NCBI GenBank assembly: GCA_025765595.1
Contig: JAIVFH010000330.1
Span: 1 to 27,532, forward strand
Reading direction: 5' to 3'
DNA from: Obelidium mucronatum
Taxonomy: Eukaryota > Chytridiomycota > Chytridiomycetes > Chytridiales > Chytriomycetaceae
Length of the DNA stretch: 27,532 bases
The notes beneath the pieces were generated by a model. It ran no database searches, was not told the DNA's origin, and worked only from the letters and a program-made list of their open reading frames with translations. This document shows positions 18,536 to 27,532 of this stretch, in pieces (within the stretch, counting starts at the first letter, position 1; the number at the start of each line of letters is the position of its first letter). A program made the position numbers and the translations under genes.

Positions 18536-21500
18536 TCATAATTCCAAGTGAGTCCACCGTCCACCTGAGCGTGTAACTCCTCCAAATCCTTGTGCAGCGT
18601 CCCCGCCAAAAACGTCATTCGATGTCATATCGAGACCTCGTTCTCTGCGTTCTTCATGTTCTTCCTCCTTAAGCACCCTCAGTCGCGTCAGAATATTGCC
18701 AAAATGCCGAACTACACTCTCGGGGACTGTGCTTGTCGAATTACTAAGCACCGATGTGCTACTGCTGATGTTGGATTGAATTAGATCGATCAGAGAGTTT
18801 ATGAAGTTGATGTTGATCTAAAAACACAAAAAATCTGGTATGTGAGCAGTGTATGAGTAGTCAATAATAAATGCTTTTACATAATCATTTCCGCTTTCAT
18901 AAAACCAGATATACTGCTCCAAAATTTGAACAAACAGTTCTGTATTGACAGACGTTTCCAGAACCGAATCGGCTATCTTGAGCGCCTTTTGCAAATACTC
19001 GAGAACTTTTTTCCCATCCCTCGAGACTTTCAGCGGGACTGCTGCCACCCCAGGTTCTTCGGCCTTTTCCTCCTCACCAAACAAACCGCTCAACTTGCTT
19101 TTCTTTGCCGTCGATGAAGCCGAAATCAGAGTGGCTCGATTTGCTTGAAGAGCAGTTTGACTCACTGGATGATCCCACACGTCATCTGCGGTCTCAGGGG
19201 CTGGCTCCTCAATCCAAAACAAATCCGCTGATATAAGCGTGCATCGGCACTGGTCTACCTTCTTTAACAAGCGCCCGCAGTGGACAACAACTTTCCCAAT
19301 CACAACTTCATACGATTCCGCAGACAGGCAGCCAGCCCCGCAACTTCGAATAACTCCAATCAGCGCTGTCAGAGCTGGGACTTGCGCCTTTGAGTCAACA
19401 ACATAGTCTTCGTATGTTGTAATTGCATTGACCAACGCTTCGTACACGGCTTCCTCGTTCCTGCATTCGTTGGCTGATTGGGCAATTGCGAGGTACAAAT
19501 TCAGACATGTACTTGGCGTTGAGGGTAGATGAAGTGCAATCTTTGCCAAGGCGTCTGATTCTTTTGTCGCCGCGTTGTTGAGGATCCGTGTGCTTGCGGT
19601 TCGAATTGTTTGAGATTTGTCTGATTCTCGAAGGAGATGGACCGTCTCGTTCATAAATTGGAAGAGTGAGTTAAGGCGTTGCACGATGGTCACGTCACTG
19701 AGGTTTGTTACACCCAAGTAATTTCGGGCAAGGGAAACAGACGCGAATAGAATGGGAGGGATCGAGAATTTCATTCGAATTTCTCCACCAGTTGCAACGT
19801 ATTTACGAACTGATCCCAGAAGCTAGAGAAAAGGCCAGTTGAAACTTAAACCATTCCAAATAATCGCAAAGAATCACAAACCTCCAGATCATCATCAGGG
19901 TTTCTTTTCTCTGTCGCCACCAAGAGTACCAACTTTGCAACACCACCAATTTCCTTCAGCATACTTCTCAAGTCCACAACATCACTCGCCCCGGAAACTT
20001 CTGCGACGGTTCCAATCTTTCTACTGGGACTGTTATCGTCAGTTCGAACCATTCGGGGGCCCATAAGGCCTCCGTCAATAACATCTGTCACTAAAACTTC
20101 GCAAATTTCGCCGAATACTGCGTCCACTGCATCCAAACTGTCAATTTTAAACTTGACAGCCGTTTTCGCCAAGGGATTGCTGGCTCCTACACATATATCT
20201 ACAAAGAGGAGAGCAACCTTTTTCCGTGTCGAATATGGTTGCAATCGCAACAAATCTGTATATGATCCACATAGACTCGTGCTTGGTTCGTCTTCCCGCC
20301 GTTGTAGTTGGTCCTGAGTGGAGCTATTTGGCAATGCATTTGACGATGCTTGAGCCGAGCCAGCTCCCATCACAAGACCCGATGTTTGCGATTGTTGCTG
20401 TTGATGGTAAAGAGATGGCAGTATAGCTCTGTGCCCACCATTTCGCGAGCTTGATGGAAAGGCCAGAAATACAAGTGGATTCGATTTGTGTGCACTCAGT
20501 GTTGTGAGGAGGAGTTGAAGAAGTGATGCCGCTGTTTCCGGACTCGTCATCGCAGGTCTGCGCAATAAAAGAGAAAAAGTCAATGGAAACTCTTATTGTA
20601 CAAAGAAATATCTTACTGTTTGTTGGCAACCACGTCTTGAACTCGGTCCTTGGCGTACCCAATAATCAAATCCACATAATCAACACGAGTTGGGTAGCAC
20701 CCAGTGCTTAATTCAATCAACGATGACAAAAGTGTTATTACGTCGTGCAGCTCAAACTCTGGTCGAACCCCAATGTGCTGTGTGACTTGTTCCCAAAATA
20801 TTTCGAAGAGTGGGATCTCATTGGGAATACCACTGATTGGCGCTAGCGTTTCCCCTTTTGCCGACGCTTCTTTCACCTTTATTGCGTGTTCTTCCCGAGC
20901 GCGGCGAGCAAAAGCCGTGAATCTGTTCACAAGACTCATGATTGTTTGCTTCACGTTGACGTTTCGCGATAATTGTGACGTTGCCGAAAGAAAAAGGTCC
21001 AATGTGTGTAAATGAAAGTCGTCAGGAAAGACCTGTATGAAAAAAGCGATCAGGGGTAACTCGAAAAACTGGAAATGTATCTTATTACCTGAATAACGAC
21101 TTCCATCAAATATTCTTGTGCCATCACGTCCCGGCAATTCACAACTTCACTCATGATACTGGGCAGAATGAGCTGCCAAGAACATCAGAATACATCTCCT
21201 TTGAATGGCTTTACTTACATTCACGAAAATTTCAGGAGTCAATCCATCGATTTGACTCAATCGAAGCAAATTACTTCCGACAAGCAACTTTAATTCCCGT
21301 CTCTCCATTTCGCGTTGCTCACGTTCACGCGAATGGCCAATGTATTGCAGACGAACCCACAACTTATTCATTTCCACAAAATTCTGAAGAAGAAACTGGA
21401 TAGAGTCCAAGCGACATCCAAATATACTGAGATAGAGGATGGGAGGTTATTGGAGTCGAACTCAACAAGACATAACGAAACGAACTTGTCAACGTCTCCA

Positions 21501-22194
21501 TTTGGCATGTAGTCCCGACACATACTCGTCAAGTAATATCTAAGAAAGAGCCCTCTCACAGGATGCTGCACTCCCAAGGTCATATCCAACATATCCTTGA
21601 GCAATTCCTTGATTGGGGGTACGTCATGAATAGGGTTTATCGGTCGCGCAGTAATTTTCTCGCCATCGTCTGCGCGAATAGGTTCTTTTCCCTTTTTCGA
21701 AGCACTTGATGGCTGCTGGGCCTTGAGTTCGTTTGAGACGCGCATAAATACAGAACCAACAGTGATCATCAAGTAAAGCCGTGGCACAATAGATCCTGCG
21801 TACTGAACCAGTTCGTATAAATCAGAAAGATGGTGACGGCCGCTCATGTGGGCATCGTAGAGGTAGGCCGATAGATGGCGGAGCTGATCAAACAAGGCCA
21901 TGTCTGTAGTAATGGATAAATACAAAACCACAGCTTACACAGACAGCTTACACAGCTCATAATACCCCTTTGGAGCGAGAGTTGCAGTCTTTAGCTCCGC
22001 CAGCATTGCAGAGCAGTGTTTGAGCGCATCCATCAGCCGGTGGTTGTCCTAGCAATATTTAGCAAACACAGTTGCAACACGGACCTCACCAAGCAGCGCC
22101 TCATCTGCAAACACTGCGTCTTAACGACTGCAAGCGACTCGTCGAGCATTTTCTGCTGCTGAAGCGCGACTTCCGATGGCGTCGTTGTGGCCAT
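18536..22194 (-). CDS. VPS35: Retromer core subunit VPS35
   Basis: Nine exons: 22194-22090, 22048-21952, 21903-21486, 21426-21219, 21172-21089, 21032-20617, 20557-19882, 19822-18881, 18817-18536; 3228 nt, 1075 aa. VPS35 is the helical-solenoid scaffold of retromer: it binds VPS26 at its N-terminus and VPS29 at its C-terminus and recycles cargo from endosomes. Matches along the length include [12 protein letters not shown], the VPS26-binding PRLYL motif (108-112), [78 protein letters not shown] and [11 protein letters not shown]. It is longer than animal VPS35 (about 796 aa), mainly through a Gln/Ser-rich insert at about 465-535, a charged loop about 125-160 and a Gly/Arg tail. The exon 3/4 junction (21486/21426) is the least certain. 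Confidence 0.95.
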
Positions 22195-22322
22195 TTTAAC
22201 CAAAATCAAATACAAGAATTACAGTTCAAAATAATAAAATAGATACATATGACTGACTTTTCAGGGTGGAACAACTGCCAAGCAGACGGTAACGAGTCCC
22301 TTGCTGAAAAATGTACTAATCA
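22195..22322. promoter_or_regulatory. Divergent promoter region, VPS35 / unknown helical protein
   Basis: The 128 bp between the two start codons must serve both genes. It is AT-rich near VPS35 and has a GC-richer centre (GGTGGAACAACTGCC). No defined element was recognised. Confidence 0.4.
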
Positions 22323-23560
22323 ATGGATCTAGTGTTTGATATGGCAGCCGCCCTCCCACCAGTCCAGTTCACACAGGCGCCCAAACAGCAGCCAACGAGC
22401 CCAAAGCAAGTCCCGAAGCAACTCTTCGATTCACTTGTTCGCGCCGAGACTCTTTCAAAAGATCAACCGGAAAAGACTTTGGCGCTGTTTCTGGGGTCGG
22501 CAAAGTGTTAGTTCCTCCGCAAACACCGTGACATGAACTACACTTACGCATTCCACAGCTCTCTGGCAGATTGGTCAGCATCAATTATCAGCACGTGCAC
22601 TAAATGGCTTGATTGCCGTGCTTGCGCCCTTCTTCAAAACGCAAACACAACCTACCGGCATTACACCTGCCCAAGTCAAAGAAATCTTATTCCAAGCCCA
22701 GTTTGCCCTTGCAAGGATCATGAGCCCCCTTGATCCACTGCAATGTTTAAGCCTGTATTCCGATGCTCTATCAACAAAGTTTAAATCATTTGATGTGAAG
22801 CGGATCCTGGAACGCGTGAAGAATCCACATTTGCTGATTACTCTGACCTTTGAATCCCTTCCTGCGACAGAAATGATGCTGTCAAAAATACTTCTTCACT
22901 GCTCAGAAGCTTCAAGAGCTGGTCTGGTCCATCGATTCCACCCTGGTGGGCTAGAGTTGGGAATTATGGCCGGAACCCTTGTTGCCGGCGCATTGCTGAA
23001 GACAAACCAAGTGACCGAGTTCAGAATTTACTTCAAATATTGTGCTGAAATGGCCGTGATGTTGCTTGGGGACTGGGCACCGATAGATTGGCTCATGGAA
23101 GGGTCATCGCAGTTACTGGCTGATGCAGAGAAATCAAATACCAGAACTGGAGAAGCTGCCGTTTTTCTTATACGTGCCTTCATTGTTTCTATTCAAATCA
23201 ACGACAGGGTGTTGACCAATCGACTGGCCCAAGAGCTTCAACGCGATATCTTTAAAGGAGTATCGGTAACAGAACAAATAGTGGCTTCACATTTTGACTA
23301 AATTGAGGGATCAGATTTGCGCATTTGCATCAAAAATGGGAGAGGCTGTCTCTGTACAAGATATATTGTGGCTGGAGTATGAGGCATCAGATGAGCTGTG
23401 TGTTGCTGCTGCTCTCTGGAAAATAGATGCGCGCCTTGGCGATATACTGCCTGATCATCCTTACCTTCCAGCTGGAATCGAAGTTGCTTCAGACGCCTTC
23501 ATAGTCAAAGAATTGCAGCAATCTTTAGCTTTGGTTCTGAGCCGGATGCGAGGCGGATGA
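22323..23560 (+). CDS. Unrecognised helical protein; frame change near 23.28 kb unresolved
   Basis: Exon 1 is 22323-22506 (MDLVFDMAAALPPV...), intron 22507-22558 (GTTAGT..CACAG), and the frame then continues SLWQIGQHQLSARALNGLIAVLAPFFK to a TAA at 23299-23301. A second open frame offset by one base covers about 23282-23560 and ends LVLSRMRGG. The protein-like quality of both (amphipathic helices, even composition) indicates one gene of about 400 aa. The join could be an intron with a GTTGAC donor at 23211 and an AG acceptor near 23304 (branch-like GACTAAATTG just upstream), a shorter intron ending at 23281, or a real frameshift. Content is almost all helical, with blocks such as VKEILFQAQFALARIMSP and EFRIYFKYCAEMAVMLL, suggesting a TPR- or solenoid-like fold. 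No family was recognised. Confidence 0.6.
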
Positions 23561-23572
23561 CGGCAGCATTTC

Positions 23573-23578
23573 AATAAA
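23573..23578 (+). terminator. Candidate polyadenylation signal AATAAA
   Basis: An exact AATAAA lies 13 bases after the TGA at 23558-23560, and the next start codon on the same strand follows about 105 bases later. Confidence 0.45.
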
Positions 23579-23683
23579 TTAATCATACTCAGTGTTTTTC
23601 AGAGGATGCATATATCTTTTAAATAAAGCGGAGTTTGACTTTGACAGTTCAAAATTTTATTTACACTTAGGAATCACAGAAAC

Positions 23684-25852
23684 ATGTTCCAGAAGCCTTC
23701 ACAAGTACCCGGAATGCAGCGCAGCAACAGCAGCTCTAGTAAATCCAACTTGAAAGCTTCTATCGATTCGGTCTTTGGGAATATATCATTCCGAAAGAAA
23801 CGCGAACCGTCTGTTACTCCATTATCACCACCTGTCATTGTTGCTTCAGGCACTACAATCCCACCCCGAGAGTCTTCGCTGCAACTCAAAATTGTTACAG
23901 ACCAAAGTATCAATCCTACATCTTCCCAGCCATTTTCTCATCTGCAACAATCAGAGGTTCTTCGACCAACCTATCCAAAATTTGTCAATGTCAATACAAC
24001 TAGAAAAGCATCCATAGCATCAAGCTCTAGCAACACGAGCTATGGAAGCAGCCATCAGCACCATCATAATCAGCATTTCTTCGGTCGGACCCCAACATCA
24101 CCCGAGGCGATAAGGCACCATGAACGTCAGCACGAAATGTGGGAAATCTATTGCGAGTGGTTGCAAGGGCTACAATCTGGAGCAAGTTCACCGTCATTTA
24201 GTGACTATGAGTACATTCGATCGCGAAACCGTGAGCGACAGCGTAAATTAAGCGCAGCTATGCCTCCTGCTTCAGCAAACTCCGACGATTCCAACCATCG
24301 CAACTACTTCCCCATCAAACAATCATCGAATTCTATACGGTCATCCGCCACTTCAGCCACGAATACGACTTTTGCAATTCCACAGTCTCCCTCAATGTCG
24401 CCTGACAGAAGGTCATCAAAATCCGCGAAATCACCCCGCGTTGTTTCTTTTGGTGGAAGTAGCGTTCGCTCATTTGATTCTGCAGAATCTCCAACGAGCG
24501 TGCGAATGAATACGGCTCTGCATAGTTTAGACTTTCGGAACTATCAGAAAGAAGGGGAATCATCAAGCTTCGTCAGTAGCAACGCGACAACACAGGATTC
24601 GACAGCTGTTCTGCCTGTTAGACACCATCACCGCAGTCAATCTTTACCGAACTCCCTATCACCTTCTACAATATCAAGTTTAAATGCCGCTACGCCAACG
24701 ACAAATACGAAACCGAAAATAGTGTTGGATGTAACGGCCCTTCTCCCACTTCCACCCCATCACGCAACTACGTTGACGTCGCCGACATTACAGCGTGAAG
24801 AATCATTGGTCATAAAACCCAGCAACGACTTTATAACTGCTTTACTTGCGTACAAGAGTCATCTAGCCGCCGCAGAAAACAAATACAGACGATCCATGTC
24901 GCCGACTCGCGTAACGGGAACGGGAGTGGCCTCTCCTATTCGATCCATAAGTCCCACAAGGATAAATTCCTCGTCTCTTACAGTATCAGCATCTGCTGCT
25001 TCATCATCAACTTCAGCTCAGATCACTGTGCTGGACCCTTCAGTTCAGATTGAATGGGAATCTGCTTTAAGGATGAGAGTGCCTACCTCAGATTGGTCGA
25101 AATTGATTCAAGGTTTTATTATCGTGCCTTGAAATGCCATCAGAAACTAAACATGAACTATTCTTTGCCTTTCGTGACTAGAGGTCCTAGAAAACAGCAT
25201 ATCTGTTGGAAGCCAGCATCGAACATACCACGAGGCGAAACTCTATTGGGATATAATTTGGAGAACGCTTCCACTGGGATGTACTTTGGAATCAGAGCAC
25301 CGGCCATTCACTCCTTCCGTAACAACGCCGTCGATTTCCTCTCCTGCGTGTTGTCCCCGTTGTCAAAACGGATTTGTTGAAACGTTCGTTCACTTCCTAT
25401 GGACTTGTCCGGTGGCAATTGTTCTTTGGAGACGGCTGGAATGGGTTCTGGGGTCTCTTGCGGAAGGGGAAGCGAGGAAAGCTCGTGCCGTTTCATTAAG
25501 GAAGTATGGAGGTGGAACCAGGCGGGACTCTGAGTTGTGGGATTATGGATTTAATACAGAGGGGCAAGGAAATGGAAGAGTTAGTATTTCACTGGTTGAC
25601 GTATTGTTTTGCTTTCCAAAAGTTCGGAAACCGAATCTGGCAGATGGGTCTGGGACAGAGAGTCCACCACCTGGTCCAAGTGATCGTTACCTAAAGACTG
25701 TGATCGCACTGCATGCTACTGCTTTGATGAGTTTACTGGAGATGCGAGCATATCCTGGGGAGGATGAATCTTTAGTTTGGTCATTTTTTGTTGCGCGGTA
25801 TGAAGCAAGGCGAGAAGTGGAGTTTGAACAAAGGACGGTTTCTCTCAACTGA
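23684..25852 (+). CDS. Ser-rich protein with C-terminal zf-RVT-like zinc-binding domain
   Basis: Two exons, 23684-25112 and 25182-25852, joined in phase 1 (GTTTTA..GACTAG, 69 nt); 2100 nt, 699 aa. Residues 1 to about 440 are disordered, rich in Ser/Pro/His, with many SP and RxxS sites (SPTRV, SPIRSISPTR) that look like kinase targets. The C-terminal third has HEAKLYWDIIWRTLPLG, then C534-x2-C537, ET at 543-544, H547-x4-C552 and W559. This is the spacing of zf-RVT, the zinc-binding domain found downstream of reverse transcriptase in non-LTR elements. No reverse transcriptase, endonuclease or RNase H motif is present anywhere nearby, and the gene has an intron, so it looks like a host gene that captured or shares this domain. 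The weak donor makes the join moderately certain. Confidence 0.65.
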
Positions 25853-25905
25853 CATAAATCAAACGCCCCCTAAATTGCAAAGAATTTATATTTGATGAGG
25901 TATTT

Positions 25906-25911
25906 AATAAA
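25906..25911 (+). terminator. Candidate polyadenylation signal AATAAA
   Basis: AATAAA lies about 53 bases downstream of the TGA stop at 25850-25852 in an AT-rich stretch, before the next same-strand gene at 26022. Confidence 0.45.
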
Positions 25912-26021
25912 TTCATAAATTCTCCCTGGTGGAATTCAAACTCCGCCGACAATCCGGTCTTGCGGGAGTTAAAAACAAAAGCATCCTCCTCCCTCCACTC
26001 GAATCGTGTTGTATCAAAAAA

Positions 26022-27266
26022 ATGTCTCTCAATCCCAGTGAGTTTGAGATGTTTATGCCGACGGCATCACATTCGCACAGGCATGATGCCTCAAACTTGA
26101 GCACCATGTGGAGGCAGCTTGATCTTCTAGAACAGCGAGGGGCTTTGATCAATGAACTTTACAAACAAATGGAGATTCTCAAACAGGAGAATGCATTCTT
26201 GAAGGCCCAGATTACTACTTTGACCGAAGCAAACTCGATCACTAGCTGTACAAGCCAAATACTACCAACATCAACTACATCACAGACTCTCAGCAAATAC
26301 ACTCACCCGCGTATTTTAAGTTCTTCTAATACTGTATTGAAGAGTCCTCCTCAAACTGTCCCTGTGAGCCCTACTCCTTGCCATATTGTGCTTGGGCCTG
26401 GATCACATTCCCAAGCTCCTCTATCACACGAAGCATCAGCCCCACTTCAGACGAAGCAGGCATCACTGATCTCCCCGTCGATAGAATCCGTGTCGATCTC
26501 TCACGCGTCAGTTTCATCCAAGGATACATCAGAACAATGGTGTGATGTGGTGACAACATACCATGTCCCTGTCGAATCACCAGAGTCGGCACAGTCATCA
26601 GTACCATCAGCTATCGAAACACAGAAATCCTCTATTTCAGCTTCCTCTGCACCTCAGTGGAAGGAAGTTACGACGCGTTTTCAGGTTCCTACAGAAGTGT
26701 TGGAACGCCTCCACAAGAAACCAATTGCAGCCCTTCTAGGGCAGAAGCAGCCTACAACCCACTTAAATTCAGCTACCCAGGAGCAACTTTTACCCATTCC
26801 TGTAAATACTGCAACTATCCCTGCTTCGTTCCGGAAACCCAAATCTCCTTCAGAATACACAATTTGCGCGATATCTGGAATCAGCCGCCGAAATATATCA
26901 GATCTTAAAAATGATCTTAAAAGGGGAAATGTGGATACCACCAAAATCGCTAATATTCAGTTCACAACTGATTCCATTTGCGAAGTCCTGCTCCTCAAAT
27001 CATACGCTGACCAATTCTGCAGCGTCATGCAAAGTTTCCATTTTCAAGTTTTGGCAGGTGGTGCAACGTTGGTGCCGCCAGCAAATTGTGCCAATGTGAC
27101 AGGATTCTACAACGCTTTGTTTCGAAGGTTTCATCGAACCATTTCGCGACAAAACTCTGAGAATATAACGTCTTGTTGTTATCAGCATATTTTGAATGAG
27201 ATGTTGGAGACCAATGCAGAGTTGAAGGCGGTGTATTCGGCTTTTTTGTTGACGTATTCAACTTGA
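26022..27266 (+). CDS. Coiled-coil protein with internal QW repeat and conserved-looking C-terminal domain
   Basis: Single-exon frame of 414 aa from the first ATG (AAAAAAATG context); the frame is open upstream to about 25929 but has no earlier ATG. Residues about 31-70 form a leucine-rich coiled coil (LDLLEQRGALINELYKQ...). A Ser/Thr/Pro linker follows with two copies of a QWxxVxTxxxVPxE motif near 172-184 and 212-224. Residues about 278-350 look folded: EYTICAISGISRRNISDL, then KIANIQFTTDSICEVLL. An alternating strand-helix pattern there suggests an RRM-like or other small alpha/beta domain. A coiled coil followed by such a domain is reminiscent of LINE ORF1 proteins, but this is inference from layout only. 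The C-terminus is helical (FYNALFRRFHRTISRQN). No family was recognised. Confidence 0.7.
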   Translation: MSLNPSEFEMFMPTASHSHRHDASNLSTMWRQLDLLEQRGALINELYKQMEILKQENAFLKAQITTLTEANSITSCTSQILPTSTTSQTLSKYTHPRILSSSNTVLKSPPQTVPVSPTPCHIVLGPGSHSQAPLSHEASAPLQTKQASLISPSIESVSISHASVSSKDTSEQWCDVVTTYHVPVESPESAQSSVPSAIETQKSSISASSAPQWKEVTTRFQVPTEVLERLHKKPIAALLGQKQPTTHLNSATQEQLLPIPVNTATIPASFRKPKSPSEYTICAISGISRRNISDLKNDLKRGNVDTTKIANIQFTTDSICEVLLLKSYADQFCSVMQSFHFQVLAGGATLVPPANCANVTGFYNALFRRFHRTISRQNSENITSCCYQHILNEMLETNAELKAVYSAFLLTYST

Positions 27267-27532
27267 TTCTTTTCATTCTCCTTATCTCTCTCTCTCTTTC
27301 TCTTCTTGGTAGCTTTTTTTTTTTCAGCCTCTCGAACTTATTTATTGCTATCAACTGAATCTTCTTTTTGTCATTGAATACAATCTTGAAATACGATATA
27401 AACGATTTTTGAAAATATTGAAGAAAACCTGCGATAATCGGCCTCAACCCGGAATCATCCTAAAACTACGCGACAGCAGCTGCCTAAGACAGGATATCGA
27501 TTTTAAAATACATCTTATGGCATATAAATAAA
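27267..27532. other. 3' flank of the last gene, no gene seen
   Basis: This stretch holds a CT-rich tract (about 27277-27305), T9 near 27316, and an AATAAA at the very edge (27527-27532). No coding exon or RNA gene can be supported on either strand. Confidence 0.5.

Noticed and set aside
23684..25852. An intact non-LTR retrotransposon
   Set aside because: No reverse transcriptase (FADD box), endonuclease or RNase H motif is present in any frame around the zinc knuckle.

Overview
The window reads as nuclear DNA of an intron-rich, gene-dense eukaryote. Genes carry many short GT-AG introns (about 45-220 nt), intergenic gaps are all under 300 bp, and no bacterial features appear. The gene set (VPS35, an MTR3/EXOSC6-type exosome subunit, a RhoGEF, a CIP2A-like protein, Ser/Thr-rich secreted proteins with GPI-like tails) suggests an early-diverging, possibly zoosporic (chytrid-like) fungus. 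That placement is inference. Gene models were built by hand, joining exons by splice sites, phase and homology; intron phases close for every multi-exon gene except the one at 22323-23560.

Layout. 1-423 is the 3' end of an acidic protein gene (+). 555-1556 (-) is a leucine-rich-repeat protein. It is divergent from 1814-5587 (+), a 947-aa DH-PH RhoGEF with two C-terminal WW domains. Only 45 bp later comes 5633-9774 (+), a 928-aa ARM-plus-coiled-coil protein resembling animal CIP2A. 9919-11003 (-) is MTR3/EXOSC6 with a GC-AG first intron.

11098-18484 is a same-strand block of six genes I cannot assign to known families. Two secreted paralogues (11098-12761 and 17120-18484) flank a third mucin-like secreted protein (13025-13978) and a tandem triplet of two-transmembrane-helix proteins (14149-15045, 15163-16057, 16132-16989). 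The triplet shares an identical exon plan and a C-terminal ERCPSYR motif.

18536-22194 (-) is retromer VPS35. It shares a 128-bp divergent promoter region with an unrecognised helical protein (22323-23560). The right edge holds two genes with retroelement-flavoured domains: a Ser-rich protein ending in a zf-RVT-like zinc knuckle (23684-25852), and a coiled-coil protein with a compact C-terminal domain (26022-27266).

The conserved genes serve unrelated housekeeping roles (Rho signalling, RNA decay, endosomal recycling). The middle block looks like a lineage-specific cell-surface cluster that grew by local duplication. Introns left of about 11 kb are full of T or A homopolymers, while those to the right are short and lack them.
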